A stretch of DNA of 64,000 nt. Origin: Dyella sp. GSA-30 (GTDB lineage: Bacteria > Pseudomonadota > Gammaproteobacteria > Xanthomonadales > Rhodanobacteraceae). Position 1 is the first letter of the stretch. Each line of letters opens with the position of its first letter. This document shows positions 27,084 to 37,566 of this stretch, piece after piece. The notes beneath the pieces were generated by a model. The model did not search any database and was not told the DNA's origin. It worked only from the letters and a program-made list of their open reading frames with translations. The stretch is from positions 2,395,524 through 2,459,523 of the forward strand of contig NZ_AP027042.1 in assembly GCF_027924605.1 (NCBI RefSeq), read 5' to 3'. Made by a program: the position numbers and the translations under genes.

Positions 27084-28091
27084 ATGACCGTTCGCCACTT
27101 TCTTACTACGCAGGACTACAGCCGCGCCGAGATCGACACGCTGCTGGAGCAGGCGGCCGCCTTCAAGCGTTCGCCGCGCGGCCAGCAGATGGCCGGCAAG
27201 TCCGTCGCCTTGTTGTTCTTCAACCCGTCGATGCGCACGCGGACCAGCTTTGAACTGGGCGCGTTCCATCTGGGCGCGCATGCCATCGTGCTGGCGCCCG
27301 GCAAGGACGCGTGGCCGATCGAATTCGACGTCGGTACGGTGATGGACGGCGATACCGAAGAGCACATCGCCGAGGTGGCGCGCGTGCTGTCGCGCTACGT
27401 CGATCTGATCGCGGTCCGTGCGTTCCCGAAGTTCCAGGACTGGGCAGTCGATCGCGAGGACCGGGTGATCAAGGCCTTCGCTCAGTACGCGACCGTGCCG
27501 GTGATCAATATGGAAACGATCACTCATCCTTGCCAGGAGCTGGCGCATGCGCTGGCGATGAGGGAACACCTGGGCAACCTGCAGAATCGCAAGTACGTCC
27601 TGACCTGGACCTATCACCCCAAGCCGCTCAACACGGCGGTAGCCAACTCAGCCTTGCTGATCGCCACCAAGATGGGCATGGACGTGACCTTGCTGTGCCC
27701 CACGCCCGACTACGTGCTCGACGAGCGCTATATGCAGGCCGGCATACAGAACGCCAAGGACAATGGCGGTTCTCTTCGCGTCAGTCACGACATCGAGGAA
27801 GCCTATAGCGGCGCCGATGTCGTTTACGCGAAGAGTTGGGGGGCACTTCCGTTTTTCGGCCGCTGGGAGCAGGAAAAGCCGATCCGCGACGCGCACAAGC
27901 ACTTCATCGTCGACGAGGCCAAGATGGCACTGACCAACAACGGCCTCTTCAGCCATTGCCTGCCGTTGCGCCGTAACGTCAAGGCGACCGACGCGGTGAT
28001 GGATTCGCCCGCCTGCATCGCCATCGACGAAGCCGAGAACCGCCTGCATGTGCAGAAGGCGGTGATGACCTCGCTGCTGGCCGGGCGCTGA
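27084..28091 (+). CDS. argF': N-acetylornithine carbamoyltransferase
   Basis: A 335-residue transcarbamylase. The carbamoyl-phosphate loop is FNPSMRTRTSFELG and HPCQELAHA follows. Glu92 (DGDTEEH) is the residue that marks N-acetylornithine carbamoyltransferase in Xanthomonas; N-succinyl types have Pro near there. HCLPLRRNVK carries the Lys (300) that is carboxylated in the Xanthomonas enzyme. It makes N-acetylcitrulline instead of citrulline, so the pathway stays acetylated until argE'. ATG 27084 is 30 bases after the proposed attenuator terminator. First structural gene of the operon. Confidence 0.95.
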   Translation: MTVRHFLTTQDYSRAEIDTLLEQAAAFKRSPRGQQMAGKSVALLFFNPSMRTRTSFELGAFHLGAHAIVLAPGKDAWPIEFDVGTVMDGDTEEHIAEVARVLSRYVDLIAVRAFPKFQDWAVDREDRVIKAFAQYATVPVINMETITHPCQELAHALAMREHLGNLQNRKYVLTWTYHPKPLNTAVANSALLIATKMGMDVTLLCPTPDYVLDERYMQAGIQNAKDNGGSLRVSHDIEEAYSGADVVYAKSWGALPFFGRWEQEKPIRDAHKHFIVDEAKMALTNNGLFSHCLPLRRNVKATDAVMDSPACIAIDEAENRLHVQKAVMTSLLAGR

Positions 28092-28121
28092 TCTGATGCA
28101 AGTTCGCGAGGAGACCAAAGC

Positions 28122-28601
28122 ATGAGCAACCATGCCCATCGTTATGCGGTAGAGGTGGTATGGACTGGAAACCGTGGCGACGGCACCCGGACGTACACGG
28201 GCTATGGCCGCGATCATGAGGTACGCGTTGCAGGCAAACCGGTGATCGCCGGCTCGTCCGATGCCGCCTTTCGCGGCGACGGCGCCAAACACAATCCGGA
28301 AGACATGCTGGTGGCCTCGCTGTCGACTTGCCACATGCTCTGGTATTTGCACCTGGCGGCCGACGCGGGCGTGGTTGTCACCGATTACCAGGATCATGCC
28401 GAAGGGGTGTTGAGCATCGATGCGCAGCATGGCGGACGCTTCACCGAAGTGGTGCTGCGGCCGACGGTGACGGTCACCGCGCAAAGCGACGCGGGCAAGG
28501 CCGAATCGCTGCACGATGACGCACACCATGTTTGCTACATCGCCAACTCCATGAATTTTCCGGTGCGCTGCGAGCCGCGCATCCTGACCGAATCCGTTTG
28601 A
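28122..28601 (+). CDS. OsmC family protein
   Basis: A 159-residue OsmC/Ohr-fold protein. The peroxidatic-type Cys is in VASLSTCHMLWYL and a second Cys lies in SMNFPVRCEP; another is in HHVCYIANS. The family reduces organic hydroperoxides with thiols. It lies 30 bases after argF' and 39 before argG, so it is very likely co-transcribed with arginine genes, which is unusual. A link to arginine metabolism is not known. Confidence 0.88.
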   Translation: MSNHAHRYAVEVVWTGNRGDGTRTYTGYGRDHEVRVAGKPVIAGSSDAAFRGDGAKHNPEDMLVASLSTCHMLWYLHLAADAGVVVTDYQDHAEGVLSIDAQHGGRFTEVVLRPTVTVTAQSDAGKAESLHDDAHHVCYIANSMNFPVRCEPRILTESV

Positions 28602-28640
28602 TCGAACCCGTTGAATCGCTTTCCCCAGGACCTTGAAGAC

Positions 28641-29855
28641 ATGAGCAAAGATATCGTTCTCGCTTTCTCCGGTGGTCTCGACACCAGTTTCTGCGTGCCG
28701 TACCTGCAAGAGCGCGGCTGGGCCGTGCACACCGTATTCGCCGATACCGGTGGTGTCGATGCCGAAGAGCGTGCATTCATCGAACAGCGTGCGAAAGAGC
28801 TCGGTGTCGCCAGCCATCAGACGGTCGATGGCGGTCCGGCGATCTGGGAAGGTTTCGTCAAGCCGTTCGTGCACGCAGGCGAGGGCTATCAGGGCCAGTA
28901 TCCGCTGCTGGTATCGGACCGCTACCTGATCGTCGACGCCGCGATCAAGCGCGCCGCTGAACTGGGCACGCGCGCCATCGCGCACGGTTGCACCGGCATG
29001 GGTAACGACCAGGTGCGCTTTGACCTCGCGGTCAAGGCGCTGGGCGATTACGAAATCGTCGCGCCGATTCGTGAAATCCAGAAAGAACACACGCAGACGC
29101 GCGCCTACGAGCAGGCGTATCTGGAAGAGCGTGGCTTTGAAGTGCGTGCCAAGCAGAAGAGCTACACCATCAATGAGAACCTGCTCGGCGTGACGCTTTC
29201 CGGTGGCGAGATCGACCATTGGAAAACGCCGGGCGAGGGCGCACGCGGCTGGTGCAAGCCGCGCAGCGAATGGCCGGCGGAAAAGCTCAGCGTGACGATC
29301 GGTTTCGAGCAGGGCGAGGCAGTATCGCTCAACGGCGAAAAGCTGCCGGGAGCGAAGTTGCTGGCCAAGCTCAACCAACTGTTCGCCGCTTACGGCGTCG
29401 GTCGCGGCATGTACACCGGCGATACCACGATCGGTCTGAAGGGCCGCATCGTGTATGAAGCACCGGGCCTGATTTCGCTGCTCACCGCGCACCGTGCCCT
29501 GGAAGAAGCTGTGCTGACCAAGCAGCAGAACCGCTTCAAGCCGGACGTGGCGCGCAAGTGGGTCGAGGTGGTCTACGAAGGTTTCTATCACGATCCGATC
29601 AAGACCGATCTTGAGGCCTATCTCGCCTCCAGCCAGCGTTGCGTCAACGGTGAAGTGGTGCTGGAAACAAGCGGCGCGCAGGTGACCGCGGTGGAGATCC
29701 GCTCGCCGCATATCTTGAATGCCAAGGGCGCCACCTACGCGCAATCCGCGGACTGGGGCGTGGCCGAGGCGGAAGGCTTTATCAAGCTGTTCGGCATGAG
29801 CAGCACGCTGTGGGCAGAAGTCAATCGCAACGACGACAACAACAACCGACGATAA
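28641..29855 (+). CDS. argG: Argininosuccinate synthase
   Basis: A 404-residue ATP-dependent ligase joining citrulline and aspartate. The P-loop is [11 protein letters not shown] at the N-terminus. Segments [17 protein letters not shown] and [12 protein letters not shown] are typical. In this pathway citrulline comes from argE' acting on acetylcitrulline. ATG 28641 gives [12 protein letters not shown]; earlier in-frame ATG 28611 precedes the ribosome binding site. argE' follows 19 bases after the stop. Confidence 0.97.
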   Translation: MSKDIVLAFSGGLDTSFCVPYLQERGWAVHTVFADTGGVDAEERAFIEQRAKELGVASHQTVDGGPAIWEGFVKPFVHAGEGYQGQYPLLVSDRYLIVDAAIKRAAELGTRAIAHGCTGMGNDQVRFDLAVKALGDYEIVAPIREIQKEHTQTRAYEQAYLEERGFEVRAKQKSYTINENLLGVTLSGGEIDHWKTPGEGARGWCKPRSEWPAEKLSVTIGFEQGEAVSLNGEKLPGAKLLAKLNQLFAAYGVGRGMYTGDTTIGLKGRIVYEAPGLISLLTAHRALEEAVLTKQQNRFKPDVARKWVEVVYEGFYHDPIKTDLEAYLASSQRCVNGEVVLETSGAQVTAVEIRSPHILNAKGATYAQSADWGVAEAEGFIKLFGMSSTLWAEVNRNDDNNNRR

Positions 29856-29874
29856 GCAAAGGAGCCCGTATTTT

Positions 29875-30975
29875 ATGAATGCCCTGTTGGACGCCACCCT
29901 CAAGCATCTCGCCGCGCTGGTCAGCTACGACACGCGCAACCCGCCGCGCGAGATCGGTACGGGCGGAATCTTCGACTACCTGCGCGACAACCTGCCGGGA
30001 TTCGACGTGACGGTGACCGATTTCGGTGCCGGCGCAGTCAACCTCTATGCAGTGCGTGGCACCCCGAAGTACTTGTTCAACGTGCACCTGGATACGGTCC
30101 CGGATTCGCCGCATTGGACGCAGAACCCGCATGAGCTCACGGTCACGGCCGATCGCGCGATCGGCCTGGGCGCCTGCGACATCAAGGGCGCCGCCGCCGC
30201 GCTGGTAGCGGTGGCCAATGCCACGTCCGGCGATATGGCCCTGCTGCTTTCCACCGACGAGGAAGCCAACGATGCACGCTGCATCGATGGTTTCCTGAAG
30301 ACCAAGCCGAAGTACGACGCCATCATCGTGGCCGAGCCAACCAAGGGCGAGGCGGTGCTGGCGCATCGCGGCATTCATTCGGTGCAGATGCGCTTCAAGG
30401 GGAAGGCCGGGCACGCCTCGGGCGAGCAGAAAGCCTCCGACAGCGCCTTGCATCAGGTGATTCGCTGGGGCGCGGCCGCGCTGGATTTCGTCGCGGCGCA
30501 GTCGCATGAGCGCTTCGGCGGCCTGACCGGCCTGCGTTTCAATATCGGCAAGGTCGAAGGCGGCATCAAGGCCAACGTGATCGCGCCGACCGGCGACGTG
30601 CGCTTCGGTTTCCGTCCGCTGCCGTCGATGGATGCCGACCGTATGCTGGAAACCTTCCGTACCCTGGTCGAGCCGCATCCGATCGAATACGGCGAAACCT
30701 TCCGTGGCGATTCGTTGCCGGCCGGCGATACCGCCACCGCCGAAACGCGTCGCCTGGCTGCACGGGACCTGGCCGACGAGCTGGGCATTCCGGTCGGCAA
30801 CGCGGTGGATTTCTGGACCGAAGCGGCCCTGTTCTCGGCGGCCGGCTACACCTCGTTCGTCTATGGCCCCGGCGACATTGCCCAGGCGCATTCGGCCGAC
30901 GAATGGGTGGCTCTCGACCAATTGCAGCATTACGCGCAGACCATTTACGGGATGATCGACCGTGGACAATCTTGA
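29875..30975 (+). CDS. argE': N-acetylcitrulline deacetylase (ArgE-like)
   Basis: A 366-residue M20 metallopeptidase. Metal-site motifs are [29 protein letters not shown] and the lid segment [11 protein letters not shown]. In Xanthomonas the enzyme encoded beside argF' deacetylates N-acetylcitrulline, and the context here points to that rather than acetylornithine. AGGAG precedes ATG 29875. A GTG at 30962 would let the next gene overlap the end of this one. Confidence 0.93.
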   Translation: MNALLDATLKHLAALVSYDTRNPPREIGTGGIFDYLRDNLPGFDVTVTDFGAGAVNLYAVRGTPKYLFNVHLDTVPDSPHWTQNPHELTVTADRAIGLGACDIKGAAAALVAVANATSGDMALLLSTDEEANDARCIDGFLKTKPKYDAIIVAEPTKGEAVLAHRGIHSVQMRFKGKAGHASGEQKASDSALHQVIRWGAAALDFVAAQSHERFGGLTGLRFNIGKVEGGIKANVIAPTGDVRFGFRPLPSMDADRMLETFRTLVEPHPIEYGETFRGDSLPAGDTATAETRRLAARDLADELGIPVGNAVDFWTEAALFSAAGYTSFVYGPGDIAQAHSADEWVALDQLQHYAQTIYGMIDRGQS

Positions 30976-31045
30976 AACCGCCGGGTACGAACCTTCCCGG
31001 CTGGAAAAATTCAGCGAAGCCTTGAACACCGGAGCTGCTTCCACC

Positions 31046-32365
31046 ATGACGAGTGAAGCCAAGACCCGCAAGACCATCGTGCGCCTGCTTTCGAGCATGG
31101 GCAGTGCGAAGGAAATCCAGCAGTATCTGAAGCGCTTTTCGCAGCTGGACGCGAAGCGCTTTGCCGTGGTCAAGGTCGGCGGCGCGGTGTTGCGCGACGA
31201 CCTGCCGGCGCTGACCTCGTCGCTGACCTTCCTGCAGCAAGTCGGCCTGACGCCGATCGTGTTGCATGGCGCCGGTCCGCAGCTGGATGAGGAACTCTCC
31301 GCAGCCGGTATCGAGAAGCAGACCGTGAACGGTTTGCGCGTGACGTCGCCGCAGGCCTTGTCGATCGTGCGCAAGGTCTTCCAGGAGCAGAACCTGCGTC
31401 TGGTCGAAGCCTTGCAGGCGATGGACACGCGCGCCACCTCGGTGCCGTCGGGCGTGTTTACCTCGAAGTATCTCGATCGCGAAACTTATGGGCTGGTCGG
31501 CAAGGTCAGCTCGATCAATCTGGCGCCGATCGAAGCCAGTCTGCGCGCCGGTTCCATTCCGGTGATCGCGAGCCTGGGTGAGACCGAGGAAGGGCAGATC
31601 CTCAATATCAACGCCGATTTCGCCGCGAACGAACTGGTGCGCGTGTTGCAGCCGTACAAGATCGTGTTCCTCACCGGCACCGGCGGCCTGCTCGACGACA
31701 AGGGCAAGGTGATCGATTCGATCAACCTGAGTACCGAGTTCGAACACCTGATGCAGCAGCCGTGGATCAACGGCGGCATGCGTCTGAAGATCGAACAGAT
31801 CGCCGACCTGCTCGCCGATCTGCCGTTGACCTCGTCGGTGTCGATTACGCGGCCGGCCGAGCTGGCGAAGGAACTGTTCACGCACAAGGGTTCGGGCACG
31901 CTGGTGCGCCGGGGCGAGAAAGTGCTCACGTTCGACAGTTGGGATGGTGTCGATCAGGAGCGCATGCGTGGGCTGATCGAGTCGAGCTTCGGCCGTACGT
32001 TGGTGGAAGATTATTTTCAGCGCACGACGCCGTACCGCATCTACGTCAGCGAAAACTATCGCGCCGCGATGATTCTCACCCAGGAAGACGGGCTAGCGTA
32101 TCTGGACAAGTTCGCGGTGCTCGACGATGCGCAAGGCGAAGGCCTGGGTCGCGCGGTCTGGTTGGTGATGCGCGAAGAAAACCCGAAGCTGTTCTGGCGC
32201 TCACGCCATGGCAATGCCGTCAACCCGTTCTATTACGCCGAGTCCGATGGCTGCCTGAAGCAGGAGCGTTGGAAGGTGTTCTGGTACGGCCTGGGCGAAG
32301 ACTTCGCCACCATCGCACGCTGCGTAGCGCATTGCGCCACGCGCCAGCCGACCCTGGTCGATTGA
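31046..32365 (+). CDS. argB: Bifunctional N-acetylglutamate synthase/kinase (argB/argA fusion)
   Basis: About 439 residues. The N-terminal amino-acid kinase domain has [25 protein letters not shown] and [13 protein letters not shown]. The C-terminal GNAT (DUF619) domain, about residues 285-439, has [15 protein letters not shown] and [15 protein letters not shown]. This is the Xanthomonas-type NAGS-K fusion, which catalyses the first two steps and is inhibited by arginine. ATG 31046 ([12 protein letters not shown]) fits the known start; GTG 30962, overlapping argE', is an alternative. Confidence 0.95.
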   Translation: MTSEAKTRKTIVRLLSSMGSAKEIQQYLKRFSQLDAKRFAVVKVGGAVLRDDLPALTSSLTFLQQVGLTPIVLHGAGPQLDEELSAAGIEKQTVNGLRVTSPQALSIVRKVFQEQNLRLVEALQAMDTRATSVPSGVFTSKYLDRETYGLVGKVSSINLAPIEASLRAGSIPVIASLGETEEGQILNINADFAANELVRVLQPYKIVFLTGTGGLLDDKGKVIDSINLSTEFEHLMQQPWINGGMRLKIEQIADLLADLPLTSSVSITRPAELAKELFTHKGSGTLVRRGEKVLTFDSWDGVDQERMRGLIESSFGRTLVEDYFQRTTPYRIYVSENYRAAMILTQEDGLAYLDKFAVLDDAQGEGLGRAVWLVMREENPKLFWRSRHGNAVNPFYYAESDGCLKQERWKVFWYGLGEDFATIARCVAHCATRQPTLVD

Positions 32366-32375
32366 GGCTGCCGTC

Positions 32376-33332
32376 ATGACCGATAAGAAAACCATCGGTA
32401 TCGTCGGCGCGCGCGGCCATACCGGCGCCGAGCTGATCCGCCTGATCGCCGATCATCCGGCGCTCGAACTCGTGTTTGTGTCTTCGCGTGAACTCGATGG
32501 TCAGCGTGTGGCCGATCATATCGACGGCTACCGGGGCGAGCTGAGCTACGCCAGTCTCGACCCGGAAGGCGTTGCCGCGCAAAAGGCGGATGTGGTGATT
32601 CTGGCCTTGCCCAACGGCAAGGCGGCACCGTACGTCGAGGCACTCGATGTGGTCGCGCCCGATACCATCATGCTCGACCTCTCGGCGGACTACCGTTTCG
32701 ACGAGCGCTGGTACTACGGTCTGCCCGAACTCACTCGTGAACGCTGGCGCTGCGAGCGCAAGATCAGTAACCCCGGCTGCTATGCAACCGCGATGCAGCT
32801 GTCCATCGCACCGCTGAAAGACCTGCTGGCTGCGCCGCCGGTGTGCTTCGGTGTTTCCGGTTATTCGGGTGCCGGCACCACACCATCCGATCGCAACGAC
32901 CCGGAAAAGCTGCGCGACAACCTGATGCCGTACTCGCTCACCGGGCATATGCATGAGAAAGAAGCGAGTCGTCATCTGGGCCTGCCGGTGGAATTCCTGC
33001 CGCATGTCGCGCCGCACTTCCGTGGTTTGACGGTAACGACCAATCTGTACCTGGCACGCCAGGCCAAGCTCGACGAGGTCGTGCAGCGTTACCGCGCGCG
33101 TTACGAGGATGAACCCCTGGTCACGGTGCAGAACGACGCACCCTGGGTCAGCAAGATCGCCGGCAAGCATCATGTCGAGATCGGCGGGTTTACCTTGTCC
33201 GTCGACGGCAAGCGACTGGTCGTCGTAGCCACTCTGGACAACCTGCTCAAGGGCGCGGCAACCCAGGCGATGCAGAACATCAATCGTGCGATCGGCGTAC
33301 CCGAGTTGACCGGTATTCCTCTCGAGAGCTGA
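32376..33332 (+). CDS. argC: N-acetyl-gamma-glutamyl-phosphate reductase
   Basis: A 318-residue NADPH-dependent reductase, third step of arginine synthesis. The nucleotide loop is [13 protein letters not shown]. The catalytic Cys is in [12 protein letters not shown], and the His region is [23 protein letters not shown] and [15 protein letters not shown] are further hallmarks. It starts 10 bases after the argB/A stop; proS follows by 22 bases. Confidence 0.97.
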   Translation: MTDKKTIGIVGARGHTGAELIRLIADHPALELVFVSSRELDGQRVADHIDGYRGELSYASLDPEGVAAQKADVVILALPNGKAAPYVEALDVVAPDTIMLDLSADYRFDERWYYGLPELTRERWRCERKISNPGCYATAMQLSIAPLKDLLAAPPVCFGVSGYSGAGTTPSDRNDPEKLRDNLMPYSLTGHMHEKEASRHLGLPVEFLPHVAPHFRGLTVTTNLYLARQAKLDEVVQRYRARYEDEPLVTVQNDAPWVSKIAGKHHVEIGGFTLSVDGKRLVVVATLDNLLKGAATQAMQNINRAIGVPELTGIPLES

Positions 33333-33354
33333 TACCACCCGACGAGATCTTCCG

Positions 33355-34695
33355 ATGCGCCTTTCCCGCTATCTGTTGCCCACCTCGAAAGACAACCCCG
33401 CCGAAGCGCAGATCGTTTCGCATCGCCTGATGCTGCGCGCCGGCATGATTCGCCAGGAGGCGGCCGGCATCTACGCCTGGCTGCCGCTGGGCTTGCGCGT
33501 GCTGCGCAAGATCGAAGCGATCGTGCGCGACGAGTTGAATCGCGCCGGCGCGGTCGAGTTGCTGATGCCGACCTTGCAGCTGGCCGACCTGTGGCGCGAA
33601 AGCGGCCGCTACGATGCCTATGGCCCGGAAATGCTGCGCATCCGCGATCGCCATGAGCGCGAGCTGTTGTACGGCCCGACCAACGAAGAAATGATCACCG
33701 AAATCTTCCGCGCGACGGTGCGTTCGTACCGCGACCTGCCGATGAATCTCTATCAGGTGCAATGGAAGTTTCGCGATGAACAGCGCCCGCGTTTCGGCGT
33801 ACTGCGCGGGCGCGAGTTTCTGATGAAGGACGGTTACTCGTTCGATCTGGACGAGGCCGGCGCGCGCCTTTCCTATCAGCGCATGTTCGTCGCCTATCTA
33901 CGCATGTTTGCGCGCATGGGTTTGACCGCGATTCCGATGCGTGCGGAAACTGGCCCCATCGGCGGCGATCTTTCGCACGAATTCATCGTGCTGGCCGACA
34001 CCGGCGAATCGGCCGTATATGTTGACCGAGAGCTGTTGTCGTTGCCGATACCTGGCGACGATGTCGACTACCAAGGTGACCTGGGGACCTGGGTCGATGC
34101 CTGGGCCACCCCGTACGCCGCCACCGAAGACGTCCACGAAGCCGAGCGCTTCGAGCGCGAAGTGCCGGCCGAACGGCGTATGCAGACGCGTGGCATCGAG
34201 GTGGGACAGATTTTTTATTTCGGTACCAAGTACTCGGCACCCATGAAGACGACGGTTACGGGCGCCGACGGCAACGATCACCTGATTCATGGTGGCTGCT
34301 ATGGCGTAGGCGTGTCGCGGCTGATCGGTGCAATCATCGAGGCCAGCCACGACGAGCGAGGCATTGTCTGGCCGGACTTGGTAGCGCCGTTCCATGTCGG
34401 CCTGGTCAACCTGCAACAGGGCGATGAGCAGACCGATATGGCCTGCGATGCGCTCTATACGGAGTTGACGCGTGCGGGCGTCGAGGTGCTCTACGACGAT
34501 ACGGCCGAGCGTGCCGGCGGCAAGTTCGCCACGATGGACCTGATCGGCTTGCCATGGCAGCTGGTCGTCGGGCCGCGCGACTTGAAGCAAGGGCTGGTCG
34601 AACTCAAGCGCCGCGCCACGGGTGAGCGCGAAACGCTGCCGATCGATACCGCGTTGGCCAAATTATTGAAGGACGCGCATCGCGCGGCCCATTGA
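33355..34695 (+). CDS. proS: Prolyl-tRNA synthetase, short INS-less form
   Basis: A 446-residue class II synthetase. Motif 2 is [19 protein letters not shown] and motif 3 [15 protein letters not shown], with the GPTNEEM loop. E. coli-type ProRS is about 570 residues because of an editing INS domain between motifs 2 and 3. Here only about 115 residues separate these motifs, so the protein resembles the short alphaproteobacterial type. It lacks the cis-editing site against Ala-tRNAPro. Its place between argC and argH is odd; it may be a second ProRS, possibly acquired. A regular proS elsewhere cannot be checked. Confidence 0.93.
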   Translation: MRLSRYLLPTSKDNPAEAQIVSHRLMLRAGMIRQEAAGIYAWLPLGLRVLRKIEAIVRDELNRAGAVELLMPTLQLADLWRESGRYDAYGPEMLRIRDRHERELLYGPTNEEMITEIFRATVRSYRDLPMNLYQVQWKFRDEQRPRFGVLRGREFLMKDGYSFDLDEAGARLSYQRMFVAYLRMFARMGLTAIPMRAETGPIGGDLSHEFIVLADTGESAVYVDRELLSLPIPGDDVDYQGDLGTWVDAWATPYAATEDVHEAERFEREVPAERRMQTRGIEVGQIFYFGTKYSAPMKTTVTGADGNDHLIHGGCYGVGVSRLIGAIIEASHDERGIVWPDLVAPFHVGLVNLQQGDEQTDMACDALYTELTRAGVEVLYDDTAERAGGKFATMDLIGLPWQLVVGPRDLKQGLVELKRRATGERETLPIDTALAKLLKDAHRAAH

Positions 34696-34713
34696 ATCCT
34701 TAAGGACATCATC

Positions 34714-36003
34714 ATGACCCAGCCGTTATGGCAGAAGGCCGATATCAAGATCGACGCGCGCATCATGAAGTTTCTCGCTGGCGACGATGTCGTGCTGGAT
34801 CGCGAATTCTTCCTGCATGACATCACGGCGAGCAAGGCGCATGTCGAGGGATTGGCCAATATCGGTGTCGTCACCGCCGATGAGGCGAACGCGCTCAAGC
34901 AGGAGCTGGACATTCTGGCGGATGATTTCCGTGCGGGAAGCTTTGTGCTCGACGATAGCTACGAAGACTGCCACTCCGCGATCGAGGCACGCCTGACCGA
35001 GCGGCTCGGTGACGCGGGGCGTCGCGTGCATACTGGCCGTAGCCGCAATGACCAGATCCTGGTTGCCACGCGTCTGTGGTTGAAGGAGCAGCTCGCAGCA
35101 CTGGAAACGCATTGCCGTGCGATTGCTCAGGTCTGTCTCGACCGTGCAGCGCAACCGGCATTGCCGCTGCCCGGCTACACGCATTTGCAGCGCGCAGTCG
35201 TTTCTTCCACCGGTATGTGGTTCGCTGGTTTTGCCGAGGGCTTTATCGATAACGCTCTGCGTGCTCGCCAAACCGCAAGCCTGATCGATGCCAATCCGTT
35301 GGGCACGGCCGCCGGTTATGGTGTAAATCTCAAGCTCGACCGCGAACACACGACGCGCGCGCTGGGCTTTTCGCGCATGCAGATCTCGCCGATCTACGCA
35401 CAGCTGTCGCGTGGCAAGTTCGAAATGGCCGTGCTGGAAGCGATTGCTGGAGCCTTGCTGGACCTGCGCCGCCTGGCCTGGGACCTGTCGTTGTTCACCA
35501 CGGCGGAGTTCGATTTCGTCAAGTTGCCGAGCGAATACACCACCGGCAGCTCGATCATGCCGAACAAGCGCAACCCGGACGTCGTCGAACTGCTGCGCGC
35601 CAGCTATGCCAGCGTCGCCGCGGCACGCACTGAGATCGAGCAGCTGCTATCGCTGCCATCGGGCTATCAGCGCGATCTGCAATTTTCCAAGGGTTCGCTG
35701 TTCCACGGTTGTCGCCACGGCCTTGCTGCGCTCGAACTGGTGCCGGACTTGCTGGCGCGGATGCAGTGGAACGAACCGGCCATGCGCGCAGCGATCGAGC
35801 CGGCGATGTATGCCACCGACGTCGCGATCGAGCAGGCTGCCGCTGGCGTGCCGTTCCGCGATGCCTATCGCGCTGCGGCCGATGCGGCGGCAGCCAGTGG
35901 GGCAGGGCGTACACCGGAAGCCAGTCTCGCTGCGCGCACTTCGCCGGGTGCTGGGATGGATCTGCGTCTGGATGAACTGGCCGCACGTTTGGCGGCGCTG
36001 TAA
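34714..36003 (+). CDS. argH: Argininosuccinate lyase
   Basis: A 429-residue fumarase-superfamily lyase giving arginine and fumarate, the last step. Motifs are [19 protein letters not shown] and the signature [12 protein letters not shown] with the catalytic Ser loop. The C-terminus is Ala-rich ([15 protein letters not shown]). It starts 18 bases after proS and ends the operon, followed by a REP-like repeat. Confidence 0.97.
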   Translation: MTQPLWQKADIKIDARIMKFLAGDDVVLDREFFLHDITASKAHVEGLANIGVVTADEANALKQELDILADDFRAGSFVLDDSYEDCHSAIEARLTERLGDAGRRVHTGRSRNDQILVATRLWLKEQLAALETHCRAIAQVCLDRAAQPALPLPGYTHLQRAVVSSTGMWFAGFAEGFIDNALRARQTASLIDANPLGTAAGYGVNLKLDREHTTRALGFSRMQISPIYAQLSRGKFEMAVLEAIAGALLDLRRLAWDLSLFTTAEFDFVKLPSEYTTGSSIMPNKRNPDVVELLRASYASVAAARTEIEQLLSLPSGYQRDLQFSKGSLFHGCRHGLAALELVPDLLARMQWNEPAMRAAIEPAMYATDVAIEQAAAGVPFRDAYRAAADAAAASGAGRTPEASLAARTSPGAGMDLRLDELAARLAAL

Positions 36004-36014
36004 GGGTGCAATCT

Positions 36015-36084
36015 TTGTAGGAGCGACTTCAGTCGCGACAGGCCGTGACGTAACCATGGGTCGCGATTAAAGTCGCTCCTACAA
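36015..36084. repeat. REP-like palindrome
   Basis: TTGTAGGAGCGACTT (36015-36029) is the exact inverted repeat of AAGTCGCTCCTACAA (36070-36084), with internal AGTCGCGA / TCGCGATT arms. The GTAGGAGCG...TCGCGA form matches dispersed REP elements known in Pseudomonas and xanthomonads. It may protect or end the arg mRNA. Confidence 0.85.
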
Positions 36085-36109
36085 GCTAGGAGGCTTTTTA
36101 GCGTTGGAG

Positions 36110-36155
36110 TTGTCCACAGCTATTGTGGATGCCTCATGGGTAAGCCTGTGGATAA
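36110..36155. promoter_or_regulatory. Cluster of DnaA-box-like sites
   Basis: TTGTCCACA at 36110-36118 (plus), ATTGTGGAT near 36122-36130 (minus, one or two mismatches) and TGTGGATAA at 36147-36155 (minus, a perfect TTATCCACA box). They lie in the 230-base gap between convergent argH and kynU, where no promoter is needed. A DnaA titration or replication-control site is possible, but chance is not excluded. Confidence 0.4.
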
Positions 36156-36190
36156 GCACCATTCAAGGCTTTGCCGACAATCACTTGCTA

Positions 36191-36217
36191 CACGCTGCTC
36201 ATTGTGTGAGCAGCGTG
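36191..36217. terminator. Convergent hairpin between argH and kynU
   Basis: CACGCTGCTCA pairs perfectly with TGAGCAGCGTG around TTGTG. It lies 14 bases beyond the kynU stop, without a T-run. Confidence 0.6.
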
Positions 36218-36230
36218 CGTGGTCCACAGA

Positions 36231-37508
36231 TCAGCTTTTCGCCCATGCCCTCGCGGCCTCGGCAAATGCAAGGCAATCTTCAAAGCGGTTGTACAAGGGC
36301 GTCGGCGAAATCCGGATCACATCCGGCTCGCGCCAGTCACCGATGACACCGTTGCGTTCGAGATATTCAAACAGGGCGCGACCTTGTTCGCGTCCGGCCT
36401 TCACGCGAATGGACAGCTGCGAACCGCGCCGCGACGGTTCGCGTGGCGTGACCACTTCGAGTACATCGCCGAGTTGCGAATCGACCAGCCATTCCAGGTA
36501 ACCGGTGAGCTTGAGCGCCTTTTCGCGCAGGCGCTCCATGCCGGCGCGGCGGAAGATTTCCAGCGAGACGCGCAGCGGCACCAGCGCCATGATCGGTGGA
36601 TTGGAAAGCTGCCAGCCGTCCGCTCCGGGTGTCGGTACGAACTCGGGTCCCATCTTGAAGCGGGTGCTCTTGTCGTGACCCCACCAACCGGCGAAACGCG
36701 GCAAGGTGGCTGTCGCATGGCGTTCGTGGACGAAGGCGCCGCCGATCGCGCCGGGGCCGGCGTTGAGGTATTTGTAGCTGCACCAGATTGCGAAATCGGC
36801 GCCGCTGTCGTGCAACTGCAACGGCAGGTTGCCGACCGCATGGGCCAGATCGAAACCGACCATGCAGCCATGCTTGTGCGCGAGCGCCGCGATGGCTTTC
36901 AGGTCGAAGACCTGTCCGGTGCGGTATTGCACGCCCGGCAGCATGACCAGCGCGATGCGTTCGCCATGCTCGGCCAGCGTCCGTTCGATCGCCGCCATCG
37001 AAATGCTGCCGTTCGGCTCGTCGCCCTCCAGCTCGATCAACGACAGCGCTGGGCTGAAGCCGTGGTAGCGAACCTGCGACTCCACTGCATAGCGGTCGGT
37101 AGGGAAAGCGCCCGCTTCGATCAGTATGGCGTGCCGCTCGGGCGTGGGCCGATAGAAGCTCACCATCATCAGGTGCAGGTTCACGCCCAACGTGTTCATG
37201 GCGACGACTTCGATCGGCTTGGCGCCCACGACCGTAGCCAGATCATCGCGAACGAATTCGTGATAATTCAGCCAGGGACGCCGCCCGCGGAAGTGCCCTT
37301 CGACCGCCAGTTCGCCCCAGTCGCTGAGTTCCTCGCCGATGGCCTCGCGCACGGCGCGTGGCTGCAGGCCGAGCGAGTTGCCGCAGAGGTAATGGGTCTG
37401 GCCATCACCATGCGGTGGTATCAGGAATTCGTCGCGAAACGCGCGCAATGGGTCGGCGGCATCGGCGGCTTGCGCCCAGGCGCGCGTGGCTTCGTAGGGA
37501 GTGGACAT
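36231..37508 (-). CDS. kynU: Kynureninase
   Basis: A 425-residue PLP enzyme that splits kynurenine (or 3-hydroxykynurenine) into (hydroxy)anthranilate and alanine. YLCGNSLGLQPRAV is the family signature, and the PLP Lys is in WCSYKYLNAGPG. Other segments are GFDLAHAVGNLPL and FAGWWGHDKSTRF. ATG 37508 gives MSTPYEATRAW; an upstream ATG at 37541 is less likely. With the ACMSD gene nearby it suggests aerobic tryptophan catabolism. kmo and haao are not in the window. Confidence 0.96.
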   Translation of the reverse strand: MSTPYEATRAWAQAADAADPLRAFRDEFLIPPHGDGQTHYLCGNSLGLQPRAVREAIGEELSDWGELAVEGHFRGRRPWLNYHEFVRDDLATVVGAKPIEVVAMNTLGVNLHLMMVSFYRPTPERHAILIEAGAFPTDRYAVESQVRYHGFSPALSLIELEGDEPNGSISMAAIERTLAEHGERIALVMLPGVQYRTGQVFDLKAIAALAHKHGCMVGFDLAHAVGNLPLQLHDSGADFAIWCSYKYLNAGPGAIGGAFVHERHATATLPRFAGWWGHDKSTRFKMGPEFVPTPGADGWQLSNPPIMALVPLRVSLEIFRRAGMERLREKALKLTGYLEWLVDSQLGDVLEVVTPREPSRRGSQLSIRVKAGREQGRALFEYLERNGVIGDWREPDVIRISPTPLYNRFEDCLAFAEAARAWAKS

Positions 37509-37566
37509 CACTTGTCTCTTGCCATTGCGGTCAGGGGCCAATCATCGCCCATCGCCGCGTAAAGAA

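Noticed and set aside
27648-29903. Long open frame of about 750 codons on the minus strand
   Set aside because: It is antisense to argF', the osmC gene and argG, which carry clear family motifs. In a GC-rich genome such antisense frames arise from codon bias. The protein has no recognisable domain.
33355-34695. Threonyl- or glycyl-type synthetase instead of ProRS
   Set aside because: The GPTNEEM loop, motif 2 and N-terminal layout are specific to prolyl-tRNA synthetases.
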